Assembly (NCBI GenBank): GCA_016748015.1 | Contig: JAAOMT010000326.1 | Span: 13,190-31,484, forward strand | Length of the DNA: 18,295 nt | Direction of reading: 5' to 3' | DNA from: Geosiphon pyriformis | Taxonomy: Eukaryota; Glomeromycota; Glomeromycetes; Archaeosporales; Geosiphonaceae | Shown: one piece after another, positions 8,158-16,994 of the stretch | Numbering within the stretch: position 1 is the stretch's first letter | How the letters are laid out: each line of letters opens with the position of its first letter | Program-made: the position numbers and the translations under genes | Notes under the pieces: generated by a model | Told to the model about the DNA's origin: nothing | What the model saw: the letters and a program-made list of their open reading frames with translations, nothing else | Databases searched by the model: none

Positions 8158-9360
8158 TTGGTTGTTTGAACTGATTCTATTGTTGTTTACTTGGTATCAG
8201 TTTTGTGGTGTGAATTGATTTTGTGTAATCAGTCTTCGAGCAGATATTTGATAATGTTGTGTGGGTGGTTGTTGGTATTGCTGTTGGATTGGCTATGGGG
8301 CTGGCTGATAATAGTTATTTTGGTATTGGGGTCTTGGTAGATAGTAAGCTGGTGGTGGTGGTTAATAATAAGATTGCTGTGGTAGAGAGTAATGTTGATT
8401 ACTCCTATTTTGTTGGTCTCATTGTAGCTTTCTGCAATCTTTTTTCCAGTGACCAGAGATTCCACAGTAATGGCAATTCTGAGGCTGGTTATTGGAAAGT
8501 GGTGCAAAGTTATTTTGATTTCATCTTTGGGGTTGCTGTTGTTGTTGATTGGTAAAATAGTTTTCAACCTTCTTTGTGAGTTGGTCAATTTTTTCCTCGG
8601 CTGCTGAGCTGGTTTCTCCAATTGCCAAATTTACAAGTTTTGTGCGGTTGGCCTCTTCCATGGCCATTTCATATCTTTTCGCATGCTGTATGACAGAGTT
8701 TAAATCTTCTGGCACATGTGGGCGAACCTTTTTAATTAGTTTATTTTTTAGACCAGCAATAAATTGATCCAAGATTTGAGCATCGAAATAATAATCGTTT
8801 GTTTTAAGTTGGTGAATTTGTCTGAAAAGTTTGTTGAATTTCCCAATATAAGTCATAACAGATTCAGAGGGTTCTTGTTTGATATTTCGAAAATGATTGC
8901 GAAGGGTGATGGAAGTATTATTGTTAGTGAACTGTTCAAAGAAAGCTGCTTTGAAAGCGTTCCAATCATTAAATGGGGCGGCCAAGTTTTCAAACCATTC
9001 TCCTGCTGTTCCTTTGAGAAAGTAGGGAATTGTTCTTAACATTCTGGCAGCATTCCATTCATTTGCATCTCCTGCTTTAGTAACTTGGTCGAGCCATTCT
9101 TGGGGACTGGTCTCAATGTCTTCTCCATTAAATTCAGGGATTTTTGCGATGTATGTTGTCATTTTGTTTTCTTTGTTTTCACTGTCTATTGATTCTTCTT
9201 CAGATATTTCTGGTTTGTTTTCTTCATTTGCTGCTGTCTTAGAGTGTTTACTTTGATTTTCAGCTAGAAAGTCAAGGAGATTGGAACTAGTTTGAAGAGG
9301 TTTCTTGTTGTCTGATGGGACTTCTGAGTGATGTAAAATCTTCTGGTCTTGCAAATCAAT
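8158..9360 (-). pseudogene. Gag: capsid-like domain, zinc knuckle and Q/Y-rich tail
   Basis: Gag builds the virus-like particle and packages RNA. From 9360 down, an acidic lead (ISEEESIDSENKENK) is followed by a typical retrotransposon gag domain (ETSPQEWLDQV, FLKGTAGEWFENLA, FEQFTNNNTSITLRNHFRNI, ESVMTYIGKFNKL, LDQFIAGLKNKL), then a helix and a Q run. In the same frame after TGA 8521 comes a CCHC knuckle, CHYCGISGHWKKDC (8434-8475), C-x2-C-x4-H-x4-C, intact. The tail to 8158 is rich in Q, N, P and Y. In-frame stops are TGA 8521, TGA 8419, TAA 8362, TAG 8293 and TGA 8197; all fit loss of CGA, CAA, CAG or TGG. The frame runs straight into retropepsin, so gag and PR were one ORF. Confidence 0.88.
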
Positions 9361-9895
9361 TTAAGGGTAAATTAGGCGTTTGTGCTTGTGTAAGTGAAAC
9401 TGGAAAAGGTGTGATAGTAAGTGGAAGTTTTGAACTGGTTCCTTGTTCAGGTGTTTGTAAATAGTTGGCAGTTGTTTTTGGTAGTGTTGAAGTATTTGGG
9501 ATGGTTCTTGAATATTGTTTCAATTTGTTTTTGCCTTTGTTGCTTGTTTCTGTTTCCGATTCAAAATCAATAGTGTATTAAAACTGCACTGAATATGTCT
9601 CTTCACAGTATTTGATAATGTTAAAATTAAGTTCGTAAAAGTAAGTGGCAAGTGTTTTGCTGTTAAGGTCTTCAGTTCCCAACTGTGAATAGTGTGCTAA
9701 ATTATTGTAAAGATTGCTTCTAACTTCTGAGATATTGTAATTTCCAAAAAGATAATTGTTGATGCGGTTTTCAATGTATTGGTATACTGATTTCTTGACA
9801 ACTTCAATTCCGTCTGGAATGTTGAATCTTTGTTTGCAGTGGGTGTAAATTGATTGGTAATACTCTAAAGTTGTTGCATCTGGTGTGGTCGCCAC
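9361..9895 (-). pseudogene. Gag N-terminal segment, unrecognised
   Basis: This is an open stretch from a GTG at 9895 to TAA 9578 (106 codons), then open again in the same frame to about 9366. The first part is helical (NNLAHYSQLG, IENRINNYLFG, YFYELNFNIIKYCEE). The second is low-complexity and rich in T, S, P and Q (TITPFPVSLTQAQTPN). It starts 45 nt inside the left edge of the right LTR and feeds into capsid after a one-base shift near 9360. No ATG is present in frame: the GTG follows an in-frame TAA, so the original ATG may have mutated to GTG. I know no family for the first 105 residues; a matrix-like role is only inferred from position. Confidence 0.55.
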
Positions 9896-9922
9896 TTTGA
9901 ATTTGTTGTTGCTGTGTTATTT

Positions 9923-9938
9923 CTGTGGGAGAGCACCA
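9923..9938 (-). promoter_or_regulatory. Primer-binding site candidate
   Basis: Two bases inside the 5' LTR edge the element strand reads TGGTGCTCTCCCACAG. It starts with TGG, the complement of a tRNA CCA end, at the position where the minus-strand primer binds. I could not match the 16 bases to a specific tRNA from memory, so the primer is unassigned. Confidence 0.6.
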
Positions 9939-10524
9939 AATGTTACCAGAGGTTTTTGGTCTCTTTTCTGTAATGTTGTTGATACTTGTTTGCTGTGAAT
10001 TCACGTTTTCTGGATGTGATTGAACCTCCAGTAACTGAATTTTAACTTCAAATTATCTTCTATAATTTGAACTTGCTGGACTTATAAGTGAAATGGCCAA
10101 TTCCATGCCAGTTACTTTATGTAGTTACGTTGTAGTAAACATTAACTCTTTCCCAGGAATTGCTCGTCTGGAAGCTCACTAAAAATATGTGTAGTTACTT
10201 TGCTGTGAAAGTCAACTCTTCTACAGAAATCTCATCTGTAGGCTACCTTAATGATTGTAATAAGAAAATAAAAATAAAAATAAAAGAAATAGAATTTTAT
10301 CAAGAGAAACATTTTCGATCCAGGCCTGGAGTCACTAACCGTTTATTGAAATTGGTAGCTAATCAATTTCAAAACGTTAGTTGAGTTTTGGGAATTTTCC
10401 AAGTGTAATACTTAAAGAATTTGGTTTTTCGAATTATTTGATATTTATTTCTTTTGTGTATATAGGAATAGTTCTAAGTAATAAATCTAAAGTAAGATAC
10501 ATTTTCTCGAAAAGAAAAGCTCTT

Positions 10525-10532
10525 CTTTTATA
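10525..10532 (-). promoter_or_regulatory. TATA box of the 5' LTR
   Basis: TATAAAAG on the element strand is identical in the left LTR (1682-1689). With initiation about 30 nt downstream the transcript would start near 10498, then pass AATAAA at 10444-10449 and a long U5. This gives U3 of about 400 bp, a short R and U5 of about 480 bp, all inferred from spacing. Confidence 0.55.
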
Positions 10533-10583
10533 CAACTTGTCATAACACTATTCTATGAACTTAAACTTTGCTATTTTCTACAA

Positions 10584-10703
10584 TTTTGCTGAACTAAAGA
10601 TACATTTCGGTAAATTACAAATTATTTCTGCAAACTATTAGATATTTTGATGAACTATCAATTATTTCAGCGAATTTCTACAAATTTTGGCAAACTTTTG
10701 AAT
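10584..10703. repeat. Tandem array in the LTR, about six 20-bp units (right copy)
   Basis: This is the counterpart of the left-LTR array, with the same 20-bp phase. Substitutions between the two arrays are transitions (for example TTTTGGCGAA against TTTCGGTAAA), and no unit was gained or lost. The array is therefore a fixed part of the family's U3, upstream of the TATA box. Confidence 0.65.
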
Positions 10704-10910
10704 GTTACATAGTTCGGGGTATTGCATGATTTGATCATTGCAATTAGGTTACATTTGTGTTGTGTACAAATTGGATTATTAATCAAATGATAATTTCGAA
10801 CATTTTGCTAATGTAATAAGTGATAATTTGAAATGATAATATGCTAATTAATGATAGGATTTATAAGATAATTTCATGCTAAATAATATCTCTAATTTCA
10901 TCTGGTAACA

Positions 10911-10914
10911 CCAT
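10911..10914. repeat. Target-site duplication, right copy (CCAT)
   Basis: This is the second CCAT, directly after the CA end of the right LTR. Joining base 1097 to 10915 gives GAGATTCCCATGAACACA, which keeps the LINE ORF1 frame open across the join (codons for KEIP, then MNTPKEK). Confidence 0.8.
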
Positions 10915-12052
10915 GAACACACCTAAAGAAAAAATTGTTACTGCAATAGCTAAGTTTGATAAAATTAAGTTAATCAAAATTTAATTAATTGGTATGTAAT
11001 AAAAGACTATGGTAAAATTTACTAAATTTGATCAGCTGAACAGTTGGTTTCTAAATAGTCATTCTTAATTGAAAAAAATTCAGTGCATGTAGCCATGGTT
11101 ATAAATAATTATAATACTTAGATATCTAAGAATCAATTTAAGACACTACTATTATTTTGCCAGTGAGAACAACTGTTTATGATTTGGGTGTTCTTTTGAA
11201 AAGAGGAAATGAAAAAACATGTATCATAAATTGATTATTGAATTCTGGCAATAGGATTTACTGTGCTGTAGTTGGTTTTAAGTCTAAAAATAGAATAGAA
11301 TCTGTATATTGCATTAAGCTGATATTTGGTGAAGTTAAACTCTCTTGGGCAAGATTAGATCTGGTTTGGTGTAATAAGTGTGAGAAGTTAAGTCATTCTG
11401 CATTAGAGTGTAATACAGCAAGTATGGCTGCCCCTTTGGCTGCAAAGTCATTTAAGAAGTCTATTTCTGAGGTGAATTGTCTTTATTTGACCAAGTTGTA
11501 CACTAAAAAGAGTGTTTCTATTTTTCATCCTGCTGTCTTTGGTGGCAAATCTTAGGCCCAAGTGGTTTCCTTTGCTGTCTATTTGGGAAATAGTTCCCAT
11601 TTGGATTTTGGTTCTGGTTTTTTGAATGTCAAGAAACATTTGTTGGTTGTTCAGAATATTCTTCTGTAGTTGACTACTTAGCTTCTTTGGAATAATCTTT
11701 GGAACTCTTGGTTAACCAAGTATCAAGTATAGTGTGCAAGTTAAATAATATAAAGCTGGTGCTCTTGATATCTGTCTCCAATTTTATTGTCTCAATTATT
11801 CTTATTCCAACACTATTAGTACCAGATCTGGATATGATTTTGGATGATATGTTGATAATTCTTATTTTTTCGCTTTCAGTTGTTAACAGTGTCACTTCTG
11901 GTCTTGGTTCAAGTAGTTCAAAGATTCTTACCACTAAGGTGGATGGTCTGAAATAAAAAATGGTTGTTTTGGAAGTGTTAGTCAACTCAGTTTTGAAGAA
12001 GTTAGATCATCTGTGCTCTAATTTGGGTTCTTCAGCTCTCCTTTTATCTTAA
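10915..12052 (+). pseudogene. LINE ORF1, 3' fragment with CCHC zinc knuckle
   Basis: This continues ORF1 from the other side of the LTR element. The first codons (NTPKEKIVTAIAKFDKIK) follow in frame from the left fragment. After several stops (10981-11220) and a frameshift near 11160, an open stretch carries KLSWARLDLVW and an intact zinc knuckle CNKCEKLSHSALEC (11370-11411, C-x2-C-x4-H-x4-C), as expected for an RNA-binding ORF1 protein. Further on, VFGGKS is followed by TAG (from TGG or CAG), then the frame with MILDDM and SSSSKILTTKVDGL. A weak coiled-coil-like leucine pattern follows (MVVLEVLVNSVLKKLDHL). It ends in TAA 12050-12052, which overlaps the ORF2 ATG. Confidence 0.8.
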
Positions 12053-12055
12053 TGA
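12050..12055 (+). promoter_or_regulatory. ORF1 stop / ORF2 start overlap (TAATGA)
   Basis: The ORF1 frame ends TCT-TAA-TGA and the ATG of ORF2 (12052-12054) lies inside these stops. Overlapping stop and start codons are known in some LINEs, where ORF2 is made by termination and re-initiation. If TAA came from CAA by C-to-T decay, the original arrangement was ATGA with TGA as the ORF1 stop; either way the two ORFs overlap. Confidence 0.55.
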
Positions 12056-12800
12056 CAGATTTGGTTTGGAGGTTTGCTACATATAATATTAGGAGCATTA
12101 ATGTTCCTGCAAAACTGGATGACATTGTTCATTGGCATAAAAATTTGAGTAACTTGGTTTCTATTGTTACTAAGACTAAATTAAGGTCTAACATTAGGCC
12201 ATGAATTATGAATAAGTTTAATGAAGTTTGGATTTTTACTTCTGAGCTGGATGTAAGATTTTTTAGTGTTGAGATTGCCATTATTATGAACAGTTCTTTA
12301 GCTTATTATGTATCTAATATGAAAAAGATTTCTGGTCAGCTGATTTCTGTGTGTCTTTGTTTAAGAACAAACTTTCAGTTATAATCTTGGAGTTGTATAC
12401 TGGTGCTTTTATTGATGTATGTTTTAACCAAGCTTTTGATATCAATTTTTTGATCTCTAAAGTGGTTAATTCAAGTTTTTTTACAGTTTTGAATGGTGAC
12501 TTCAATGAAAATAAAGCCAAGAGAAATGCAAGTTTCAAGTTTTGTGTGGATCTGGGCTTGGTTAATATTTTTAATAAATATTCTTTTACTAAAGCTTCTA
12601 CTTGAAGCAATTTCAGAGGTGTAAAAAGGGTAATAGATTTTATTTTTGTGAGTGAAAATCTGGCTTCTGCTGTCACATCACATAGAGTCAATGACATATC
12701 TAAATTTTTTAATATAGATCATAAGTCAGTTTCAATTTCAATTAATTTGGGTGGACTTTTGAACACTTGTCTTATCAGCACTCATAAGCAGACCAACTGT
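12052..12800 (+). other. APE-type endonuclease domain of ORF2
   Basis: This domain nicks target DNA. Recognisable motifs are YNIRSIN (the N near 12082), VTKTKL (12163-12180), NGDFNE (12492-12509, intact D and N) and IDHKS (12714-12725, intact D and H). In the second motif the catalytic Glu expected before TKL is Lys (AAG, 12172-12174), a G-to-A change. A frameshift near 12320 divides the domain: the first motifs lie in one frame, and NGDFNE and DHKS lie in another. Confidence 0.75.
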
Positions 12801-13559
12801 AATCAGTGAAAGTTTAAATTGAAGAATACTAATGAGACTTAATGGTTGTATTTTAAGAAGTGTTTTTCTGCTGAATTGTTAGTTAGATCCACCACTTTTG
12901 AAAATACAAAAGACAATGATGACTTGGATATAATATAGAAAGTGTTAGAAAAAGCCATAATACAAGCTACTACTAAGATGTTTTCTAAGAGTTGGTATAG
13001 TAAATATGATTGTTCAAGGAACAAACAATCTTCAAAATTCTATAAATTGGAGCTGCTTATTGCTAAGATTGTGAGATGTTAGAATTCAGGAGATTTTCTG
13101 AATTTTGACTGTCTAGTTAAAATTTGGTCAGCTATTGATATGGTTGAGACATCCAAGATTACTAGTATGGTTCTAGATAGTAAAAGTTCAGTAAAACTGC
13201 TTAGGCATTTGTCAGTAGTAAGGAAAGAGTATTGAAGATCTAAGTTTTATAAGTCAAAAACTGCTGAAAACACAGCTATTAGGAAGGCAATTAACTATTA
13301 TATGGAAAAGTTTTGTTCTGACAAAGAGCATATAATCAAAAGCATTTTGAAATACCCATTTTGCAAGGTTGTTTTGGATTACTTGGTAGTAGATGATGCA
13401 ATAGTGATTAAGCCTGATGAAGTAAAGCTTAAAGTTAATGAGATCATAGAAAGATGAAAAAAAAATAGTCAGTGCTTTTGAAGATGCCCAATCTTTGGTC
13501 TTATTAATATATGTCTTTAGATTATGTGAATAATAATGCTTTCTCTGGTGTAATGAAGG

Positions 13560-14815
13560 TGATTAACATGGGAGAATTGTCTTTGGTTGTTAACAATTTG
13601 CCAAATAACAAAGCTGCTGAATTGTTAGGAATACCTAATAAACTTTGAAAACACTATAATAAAAAGATGTTGGTTTGTCTTTTAACATTATTGAATATAT
13701 GTTTGGCTTTGAGTGCAGTTCCAATTTTCTGGAAAAGAGTATGGGTTTCAATGATCCCAAAATTTTATGAATGGAATGGCATATTAATGAACACTAAGCC
13801 TATTGTATTAATTAAGACTGCTCAGAAAATCTTGTCCAAGATTTTTTCCGACCAAATATTTTCAACTTATAGCAAATTTAATGTTCTTTATGGTAATAAT
13901 TTTTTAGTGCTGAAGGGTACTTCAACTCAATTTTTTATTTTTGCCATTGGTCAATTGTTGAAGATGCTTTAGAGAAAAATAAAGAGTTCTGGCTAGTATT
14001 ATAGAACATACACAAAGCTTATGATTTGATAGACTGGTATTATCTAAAGATTAGCCTGTATTACATCAAAATATACAATCAGTTTATTGGGTTTTTTGGT
14101 AACATTTATGAGAATAGAATTAATAGAGTGATAATAAATTTTGGGCTTTCAAACAGTTACAAAGTACATGATGGTTTAGATCAAAGTGAAGTCTTTTCTT
14201 CACTTCTATAGAGGATCTTTTATGATCCACTTTTGTGTAAGATAAAAAAACATAAACACTTATATAGATATAGAATTAATACTAGGTTTATGGTAAAGTC
14301 TGGTAAGGTTAAAACAGTTGAAGAAAAAACTTTTTTTTTGGCAGCTGGTGCCTTTGTTAATAATACAATTTGGATTGGAAGTTGTCAAACTTCCACACAG
14401 CATATTTTGAATAATGCTAATAGATTTTTTGAAGTCAATAATATTTTAATTAATAATGATAAAATGGTAGCTATTCTGATCAATTAAAGCATCAAGTTTG
14501 CTTTACTGTTAATTAATGGTCTGCCAATTTCAATTGCTAAAAGGGATAAGGCACACAGATACTTGGGCATTTTTTTATCCACTGAGGGTCTCTCTAAGCC
14601 TAATTTGGCTCAGGCTCATATGAATGTAAGATTTTTTTCTAATGTTGTATTAAGAAAAACTATCATAGATAAACAATTTTCTTACTTGGTTTCAGCTATT
14701 TTGTAGCCAATTTTTAGCTATAGAATGCAGTTTAATTTTGTCTCTGTGGTTGTATGCCACAAGTGGAATGTAATAATCAGAAAAAGTTTTAAAGCCAAGA
14801 CTGGTTTACTGTGTA
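13560..14815 (+). other. Reverse transcriptase domain of ORF2
   Basis: The order of motifs is that of LINE reverse transcriptases: NNLPNNKAAELLGIPNKL (13596-13648), FWKRVWVSMIPK, NTKPIVLIKTAQKILSKI (motif with P-I, 13789-13842), NIHKAYDLIDW (motif A, 14005-14037), DGLDQSEVFSSLL (motif B, 14170-14208), GAFVNNTIWIG (motif C, 14347-14379), ILINNDKM and HRYLGIFLS (thumb). In motif A the first Asp is Asn (AAC 14005-14007), and in motif C both Asp are Asn (AAT AAT, 14359-14364). All three metal ligands are therefore lost by G-to-A changes, in addition to stops and frameshifts. Confidence 0.82.
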
Positions 14816-15419
14816 ATTTTTTAGTGAGGTTTTGCATCATCCATTTTTGTATGATTTAAAATTTTTTGAGCAAGTACAGGCTAAAGAGAAGCTGGCCACA
14901 CTGATTTTTTTCTCCAATGCTTATGGCATTATTGGACATTTGTTTAAACATAAGTTTTTAGATATGCAGGTTTTGAAGTGATCTTCTTTGGACTTTTTAC
15001 AATATTTTGTTAGGTTGTAAGTTAGTCCAGTAAATAATTTTTTGGCTGGTGTGATAAAATTTTTTTGAAAAATAAGCTTTTTTTGGCAAACAATCTGCCC
15101 AATGCTTTTCATAGATCCAGCAAGTTTCTAATATCTAGAATCTTGGGGTATTCCTTATATTATAATTCTGTTTTTTTTTGAAATAATTTAGTATTGCCTT
15201 TAATGATAGGCTTCTGGACAAAAGAGGAAAGGTAATAAACTAGAAAATGTTTTAGTAGTGAAAAAAGTTAGATCTGAGAGGCTCTGTATCTTACTGGTTT
15301 ATTCTAGCTACTGAGTTTATAAACAAGCAAGTTTTTTTGAAGGCTAACTTTACTATACTCCTGAATTACCAGTGCTGAATGTTTTAGAATCTGAGGCATT
15401 TTTTAATGTCCATGGTAAA

Positions 15420-15840
15420 CTGATGAAGGTTTGGTCTAATTGTATTGAGATCTACACAGATAAGTCCTTAAAGAGTGCTAGTTTTGCTAAGATGGCAAGT
15501 GATGTGACTGCTTATTTTCTGGCCACAAACATGGGTATTGGGGTTAGAGTGCTTGGGCTTTTGTTTTCTATTTTGGCTGAATTGCAAGCAATTGTTTTGG
15601 CCTTAGAATATATTCTGTTTTTTTGTGTTATAGTTCTGTATTTGGACAGCCAATTTGCAATTGATACTTGTATAGCAGAGTTTTTTTTGTTATGCTTAAT
15701 TTTTGCAATCATTGCTAGATTAAGAGATTGTATATTGTCAATCTTATCAAGAATAAAAACATTTTGGTTAAGTAGGTAAAAGTTAAAAGACATTCTAAGG
15801 TTCTGGACAATATTAAGACTAATAAATTAGTAAGTAAGAC
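15420..15840 (+). other. RNase H domain of ORF2
   Basis: A 135-codon open stretch (15372-15779) holds an RNase H fold: IEIYTDKSL (Asp codon at about 15459; the usual Gly after Asp is Lys), AELQAIVLALE (Glu at about 15579) and VLYLDSQFAID (Asp at about 15645). After a TAG that replaces Trp comes VKVKRHSKVLDN, the His motif, and then TN where Asp is usual. An RNase H after the RT places this LINE with I/Tad-type elements rather than L1 or CR1. Confidence 0.75.
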
Positions 15841-16005
15841 TGCTTTTTTTTCACTTTTTTTACCAGTTGAGATTCGGGAATAGATTCTGGTGGCTAAAAT
15901 ACTGCTGTATTTAGTAACACTTGTCATTTTGTTTGTAATCTGTACCAATTAATTTGCTGTGCTTAATAAAAGGCTGGTTCTGGCTATAGTGTTGTTTAAA
16001 ATGTC

Positions 16006-16490
16006 ATGATTAGGAGAATAGATTGGAATATTATTGTGAAAGTTTGGCATTTTGATTTACATATGCTCTCTGAATTTACTAGTAAGAGCTTGGCTAGTAT
16101 ACACACTTACCTAATGAAAGCAATACATAAGCAATTGTTGGTAGCAGTTAGGAAGAGATTATATAACAAAGATTATCCTAAGGTGCTGTGCTTGCTGTGT
16201 GGTGAGGTAGAGATATCTGATCATGTTTTTACTTGTTTTAGTAATATTGAATTCCATAAAGACATTTTGAATAAAGCTGCTAAGAAATAGGTATTGTTAA
16301 CTGGTTTTTCCTGTTTATTAAATGTTTTATGTTTACTTTCAATATGCTTTTCTGACATAGGCTTATACTCTGCTATATGCAAGAGTTTCATATTAAAAAA
16401 TTGGTTTGCTGAAGCCATCCAAATATTTGAGGAAAAAAAAAGACTGCTTTGGTTTTTATTAAATATGTTAAGTTTGTAATTAAATTACAT
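16006..16490 (+). other. ORF2 C-terminal region with CCHC motif
   Basis: An open stretch 16006-16287 carries DWNIIVKVWHFDLHMLSEF, YLMKAIHKQLLVAVRKRLY and a CCHC set CLLCGEVEISDHVFTC (16189-16236; C-x2-C-x7-H-x3-C), the cysteine-histidine motif common at the end of LINE ORF2. It continues past a TAG into SDIGLYSAICKSFILKNWF. A frameshift in the A run near 16435 leads to the last segment. The inverted copy has the same segments. Confidence 0.7.
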
Positions 16491-16727
16491 TATTCTAAGA
16501 TATAACTTACTAGATCCAAACATAGAGTAGATATAAAGAAAGCTGGTTTAATCAAGAATAATGGCATGGTTTCAGAATTGTCTCAATGTTTAGTATTAAT
16601 ATTGTCAGATGAAATGATTCACATGCTTGGTGTTTTGGAATTTTTTGTTGTCAATTTTGATAAACACAGATTGTGTCATTTTTTTTCTGGTTTAAGTGAT
16701 GATGTGTATGTTTGCATAAATGTGTAG

Positions 16728-16846
16728 TGTAGTTTTGTCTGGTTCGAATGACTGGTCATATGTAGAAAGTGCATGAACTGTATTTAGTCTGTTCTACTTA
16801 GTTTGGTTCTATGTACTAAATAGCAATTAGGCTTTACTTATTAAAT
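16728..16846 (+). other. LINE 3' UTR
   Basis: Homology to the inverted copy goes on past the ORF2 stop and ends at 16846. The last 31 bases (16816-16846, TAGCAATTAGGCTTTACTTA core) differ from the other copy (16995-17025) at only three sites, all transitions. It is followed by AATAAAAAATAG and an A/T tail, as expected for a reverse-transcribed poly(A) or short-repeat tail. Confidence 0.7.
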
Positions 16847-16994
16847 TATGTAATAAAAAATAGTAATTATAAAAATAAAAACATAAAAAATTATAATTAA
16901 AATTCTTTAAAATATTCTTTATATTTTTTAAATAAACTGGTATTTTTAGTATTGCTTTAAAATAAAAACCAAAATTTTTTTATTATTATTAAAT
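16847..16994. other. AT spacer between the two LINE tails
   Basis: This stretch is almost only A, T and short TAAA/AATAAA words. It holds the A-rich tails of both LINE copies, pointing at each other, and perhaps some original DNA. I find no gene in it and cannot set the exact tail ends or a target-site duplication. Confidence 0.55.

Larger units (their letters stand above)
1098..10910 (-). mobile_element. Ty3/gypsy LTR retrotransposon with dUTPase, complete but inactive
   Basis: This is a full-length element of 9813 bp on the - strand, bounded by two 970-bp LTRs and a CCAT duplication. In its own direction it encodes gag with a CCHC knuckle, retropepsin, a cysteine-rich module, dUTPase, RT, RNase H, integrase and a 3' ORF. 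The order PR-RT-RH-IN is that of Ty3/gypsy (Metaviridae-like) elements. I see no chromodomain after the GPF motif. Gag and PR share one frame, and the Cys module to integrase share another. Both are broken by stops that mostly fit single C-to-T or G-to-A changes. Frameshifts are few (near 9360 and 7378), in contrast to the LINE around it, so this is the younger insertion. Confidence 0.92.
9941..10910 (-). repeat. 5' LTR (right copy), 970 bp
   Basis: This copy has perfect 7-bp terminal inverted repeats, TGTTACC and GGTAACA, and TG...CA ends. For the - strand element it is the 5' LTR and would hold the active promoter. It is the same length as the left LTR and differs at about 54 positions, all but one transitions. 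At least a dozen are CpG in one copy against TpG or CpA in the other. It carries TATAAAAG at 10525-10532, AATAAA at 10444-10449 and the 20-bp array at 10584-10703. Confidence 0.93.
12052..16727 (+). pseudogene. LINE ORF2 (endonuclease, RT, RNase H, CCHC), degenerate
   Basis: ORF2 makes the enzyme that nicks the target and copies the LINE RNA there. It starts at ATG 12052 (TDLVWRFATYNIRSIN) and ends at TAG 16725-16727 (DVYVCINV). All domains are found in order but in different frames because of several indels (near 12320, 13460, 13975 and 16435). Stops are many, mostly where Trp, Arg or Gln is expected. About 1550 codons is a normal length for a LINE that includes RNase H. CpG is nearly absent. 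A second copy of its last quarter lies inverted at 17114-18295, and the two agree in reading frame and end at the same residue. Confidence 0.85.
244..16846 (+). mobile_element. Degenerate LINE (non-LTR retrotransposon), split by an LTR element
   Basis: This is a two-ORF non-LTR retrotransposon. ORF1 has a CCHC knuckle. ORF2 carries an APE-type endonuclease, reverse transcriptase, RNase H and a C-terminal CCHC, as in I/Tad-type LINEs. The 3' UTR ends with an A/T tail near 16846. The continuous LINE is interrupted by 1098-10914 (LTR element plus one target copy); without this insert it is about 6.8 kb. It is a dead copy, with stops and frameshifts throughout both ORFs, catalytic residues replaced, and only about four CpG seen in 10911-16846. 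A second copy of the same family lies inverted at 16995-18295, which confirms the 3' limit. The clade is not firmly assigned. Confidence 0.85.

Noticed and set aside
8229-8621. A 130-codon - strand frame over the gag zinc knuckle
   Set aside because: The CCHC knuckle and Q/Y-rich tail are read in another frame that is continuous with capsid and protease apart from stops. This frame gives a repetitive H/N/T-rich sequence with no motif.
8259-9039. Open frames on the + strand opposite gag (8259-8555, 8764-9039)
   Set aside because: They are antisense to capsid and knuckle codons that have clear family motifs on the - strand. Their composition is that of a mirrored coding frame.
9804-10004. A 66-codon - strand frame across the 5' LTR edge
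   Set aside because: It overlaps the PBS and the gag start in a different frame and shows no protein-like features.
10160-10384. A 74-codon + strand frame inside the right LTR
   Set aside because: The matching stretch of the left LTR is broken, it crosses the AAAATAAAAATA run, and it is antisense to the element. Not a gene.
11238-11555. Independent host zinc-finger gene
   Set aside because: The CCHC stretch sits in the right order and frame within LINE ORF1 and ends at a stop that fits a decayed Trp or Gln codon.
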